In this document: positions 5,227-6,739 of the stretch, piece after piece
Numbering within the stretch: position 1 is the first letter of the stretch
Layout: each line of letters opens with the position of its first letter
Program-made: the position numbers and the translations under genes
Assembly (NCBI GenBank): GCA_965660325.1
Contig: CBFHZL010000131.1
Location: 1-6,739, forward strand
Origin: Acidiluteibacter sp965660325
GTDB lineage: Bacteria; Bacteroidota; Bacteroidia; Flavobacteriales_E; Vicingaceae
Direction: 5' to 3'
DNA length: 6,739 nucleotides
The notes under the pieces: model-generated
What the model saw: only the letters and a program-made list of their open reading frames with translations
Told to the model about the DNA's origin: nothing
The model's database searches: none

Positions 5227-6501
5227 ATGCGCGTACTAGTATTAGGATCTGGAGGAAGAGAGCATGCTCTAGCATGGAAAATCTCACAAAGTAAAACACT
5301 TGACCATTTATTTATAGCACCTGGAAACCCCGGCACAGCTGCATGTGGAACCAACGTTAATCTTTCTGTAAATGATTTCGAGGCAATTGGAGCATTTGTT
5401 ATCAAGGAGAATATAAGCTTGGTGGTTGTTGGTCCTGAAGATCCTTTGGTTAACGGTATTGCAGACTACTTTGAGCAACATGAGCAATTGAAGAATGTAG
5501 GTGTAGTCGGACCACATAAAAATGGAGCGATACTGGAAGGTAGTAAAGAGTTTGCTAAAGAATTTATGATCAAACATCAAATTCCTACGGCCCGTTACGA
5601 AAGCTTTGGTGCGGACGACTTAGCTGCATCATATGACTTTTTAGGTACATTAAAACCTCCATTTGTCCTAAAAGCTGATGGGCTTGCTGCAGGTAAAGGT
5701 GTAGTTATACCTGATAATATTGCCGACGCCAAGAAAGAAATGAAAGAGATGCTTCAAGATCAAAAATTTGGTGCCGCTAGCAGCAAGGTAGTTATCGAAG
5801 AGTTTCTAAAAGGTATTGAAATGTCTGTATTTGTAATGACAGATGGAGAAAGTTACCACATACTGCCTGAAGCAAAAGATTACAAGAGAATAGGCGAAGG
5901 AGATTTGGGGTTAAATACTGGCGGTATGGGAGCTGTTTCTCCTGTGCCTTTTGTAGATGACTTATTGATGAAGAAAATCGAAGAGCGTATTGTCCGACCT
6001 TCCATCGAAGGAATTAAAAAGGATGGGTTGAAATACAAAGGCTTTTTGTTTATCGGTCTGATGATAGTTGACGGAGATCCTTTTGTTATTGAATATAACG
6101 TTAGGATGGGCGATCCGGAGACGGAAGTGGTGTTACCTCGAATTAAATCAGATTTGCTGAGCCACCTAGCGGCGATTACAAATGGCACACTAAATAAGGA
6201 GAAAATAGAAATTGATGACCGCTCCGCTACCACTATCATGATGGTTTCTAAAGGCTACCCCGAGGCATATGAAAAGGGAAAGGAGATAACCGGATTAGAA
6301 AATACGACCAACTGTATTTTGTTTCATGCTGGTACAACCGTTAAAGATGATGTCCTGGTAACCAATGGTGGTCGTGTTATGGCAGTTACTACTTATGGCG
6401 AAAATATGACAGAGTCACTCGCTTTAGGTTTTGATAACGTGCAACGGGTTGTGTTTGAAGGGAAGAATTATCGAAAGGATATTGGTTTTGATTTAATGTA
6501 A
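5227..6501 (+). CDS. purD: Phosphoribosylamine--glycine ligase (GAR synthetase)
   Basis: This cytoplasmic enzyme performs step two of de novo purine synthesis: ATP + glycine + 5-phosphoribosylamine give GAR + ADP + phosphate. The 424-residue length is close to that of E. coli PurD. The N-terminal domain has VLGSGGREHAL (5-15), APGNPGT (31-37) and GPEDPLV (69-75). The ATP-grasp domain has KADGLAAGKGVV (149-160), PEAKDYKRIGEGDLGLNTGG (214-233) and the Mg-ATP site EYNVRMGDPETE (289-300). The C-terminal domain has SKGYPEAYEKG (341-351), HAGT (367-370) and GGRVMAVT (381-388). All expected motifs are present, and it is a monofunctional PurD rather than a fused PurD-PurM. The ATG is fixed by the Rossmann-like MRVLVLGSGG start. 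It is transcribed alone from a divergent promoter region and faces a small membrane-protein gene downstream. Confidence 0.98.
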   Translation: MRVLVLGSGGREHALAWKISQSKTLDHLFIAPGNPGTAACGTNVNLSVNDFEAIGAFVIKENISLVVVGPEDPLVNGIADYFEQHEQLKNVGVVGPHKNGAILEGSKEFAKEFMIKHQIPTARYESFGADDLAASYDFLGTLKPPFVLKADGLAAGKGVVIPDNIADAKKEMKEMLQDQKFGAASSKVVIEEFLKGIEMSVFVMTDGESYHILPEAKDYKRIGEGDLGLNTGGMGAVSPVPFVDDLLMKKIEERIVRPSIEGIKKDGLKYKGFLFIGLMIVDGDPFVIEYNVRMGDPETEVVLPRIKSDLLSHLAAITNGTLNKEKIEIDDRSATTIMMVSKGYPEAYEKGKEITGLENTTNCILFHAGTTVKDDVLVTNGGRVMAVTTYGENMTESLALGFDNVQRVVFEGKNYRKDIGFDLM

Positions 6502-6537
6502 AATAAAAACGCCCTCAATTGTTATGTTGAGGGCGTT
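6500..6537 (-). terminator. Hairpin terminator between purD and the convergent small gene
   Basis: AACGCCCTCAA (6508-6518) and TTGAGGGCGTT (6527-6537) form a perfect 11-bp stem with an 8-base loop. Read leftward it is followed by a strong U-tract (TTTTTATTTT after the G/C part), so it mainly ends the minus-strand gene at 6560 and beyond. Read rightward it is followed by AATTAAG, a poor tail, but the stem may still stop purD transcripts. The minus-strand U-tract reaches into the purD stop codon. Confidence 0.85.
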
Positions 6538-6559
6538 AATTAAGTATTAAAAGAGAAGA

Positions 6560-6739
6560 TTACTCAATAGAACCTTCTTGTTTTGCTTTCTTGTTGTATT
6601 TTGATAATTCTTTCATCCAGTAAACTAAGCTGCCAAATATTATCAATGAGAATAAAATGTTCGGAAGGTTGCCCAATGGCGGCAAAATTTCGAAAGTCAT
6701 TTCTAAAAGATCTCCTAAACCGTATACAAATTCATTCCA
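6560..6739 (-). CDS. Small single-helix membrane protein, DUF6341-like (partial, right edge)
   Basis: The minus-strand frame is open from the window edge to TAA at 6560-6562 and gives 59 residues without the true start. It contains one hydrophobic helix, about NLPNILFSLIIFGSLVYWM (24-42), then a charged tail, KELSKYNKKAKQEGSIE. The part before the helix, WNEFVYGLGDLLEMTFEILP, is amphipathic. Architecture and position next to purD resemble the small DUF6341 proteins of Flavobacteriia; this rests on recalled family features, not a search. An internal ATG (codon 14) could also start a 46-residue form, but the open frame upstream suggests the longer protein. Function is unknown. A well-formed terminator 22 bases after its stop supports a real gene. 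Confidence 0.7.
   Translation of the reverse strand, partial: WNEFVYGLGDLLEMTFEILPPLGNLPNILFSLIIFGSLVYWMKELSKYNKKAKQEGSIE

Noticed and set aside
5880..6239. Minus-strand open frame of 119 codons within purD
   Set aside because: It lies entirely antisense to strongly conserved purD coding sequence, has low-complexity Ser/Pro/Ile-rich composition, and has no promoter or family resemblance.
1..6739. Novel defence, mobile or CRISPR-like system
   Set aside because: There are no direct-repeat arrays, transposase or integrase motifs, target-site duplications or phage genes. Gene content is housekeeping and envelope functions throughout.

Overview
The window looks like ordinary chromosomal DNA from a member of the Bacteroidota, probably a Cytophagia- or Flavobacteriia-like bacterium. 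The grounds are an AT-rich sequence, several matches to the Bacteroidota -7 promoter element TAnnTTTG, A-rich leaders with no Shine-Dalgarno sequence, a PorT-type outer-membrane beta-barrel protein, a periplasmic thioredoxin-fold protein with a CNTCPF motif, and a small one-helix membrane protein next to purD. The species cannot be named from the sequence.

Layout. 1-156 (+) is the 3' end of an unrecognised gene. 219-1049 (+) encodes an outer-membrane beta-barrel protein and ends in a clear hairpin terminator. 1168-2712 (+) encodes the carboxyltransferase (beta) subunit of a propionyl-CoA-type carboxylase. It has its own promoter and terminator, so it is probably monocistronic. 2854-3501 (+) is a NarL/LuxR-type response regulator that starts with TTG. 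3573-4178 (+) is an exported thioredoxin-like protein. It meets head-on a two-gene minus-strand operon: 4414-5079 (an exported protein of unknown function) followed by 4175-4414 (a 79-residue hypothetical), joined by a TAATG overlap. A divergent promoter region of about 150 bases separates that operon from purD (5227-6501, +), the second enzyme of de novo purine synthesis. A hairpin follows purD, and then comes the 3' part of a small minus-strand membrane-protein gene (6560 to the right edge).

The genes do not form one pathway. They are separately transcribed housekeeping (purD, pccB), regulatory and envelope genes, with short intergenic gaps and apparently very short 5' leaders. I see no tRNA, rRNA, CRISPR array, insertion sequence, phage gene or defence system. 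I found no undescribed system. The most interesting local structure is the convergent junction near 4175-4290. There the two genes share a TTAA for their stop codons, and a terminator-like hairpin for the rightward gene lies inside the coding sequence of the leftward gene.
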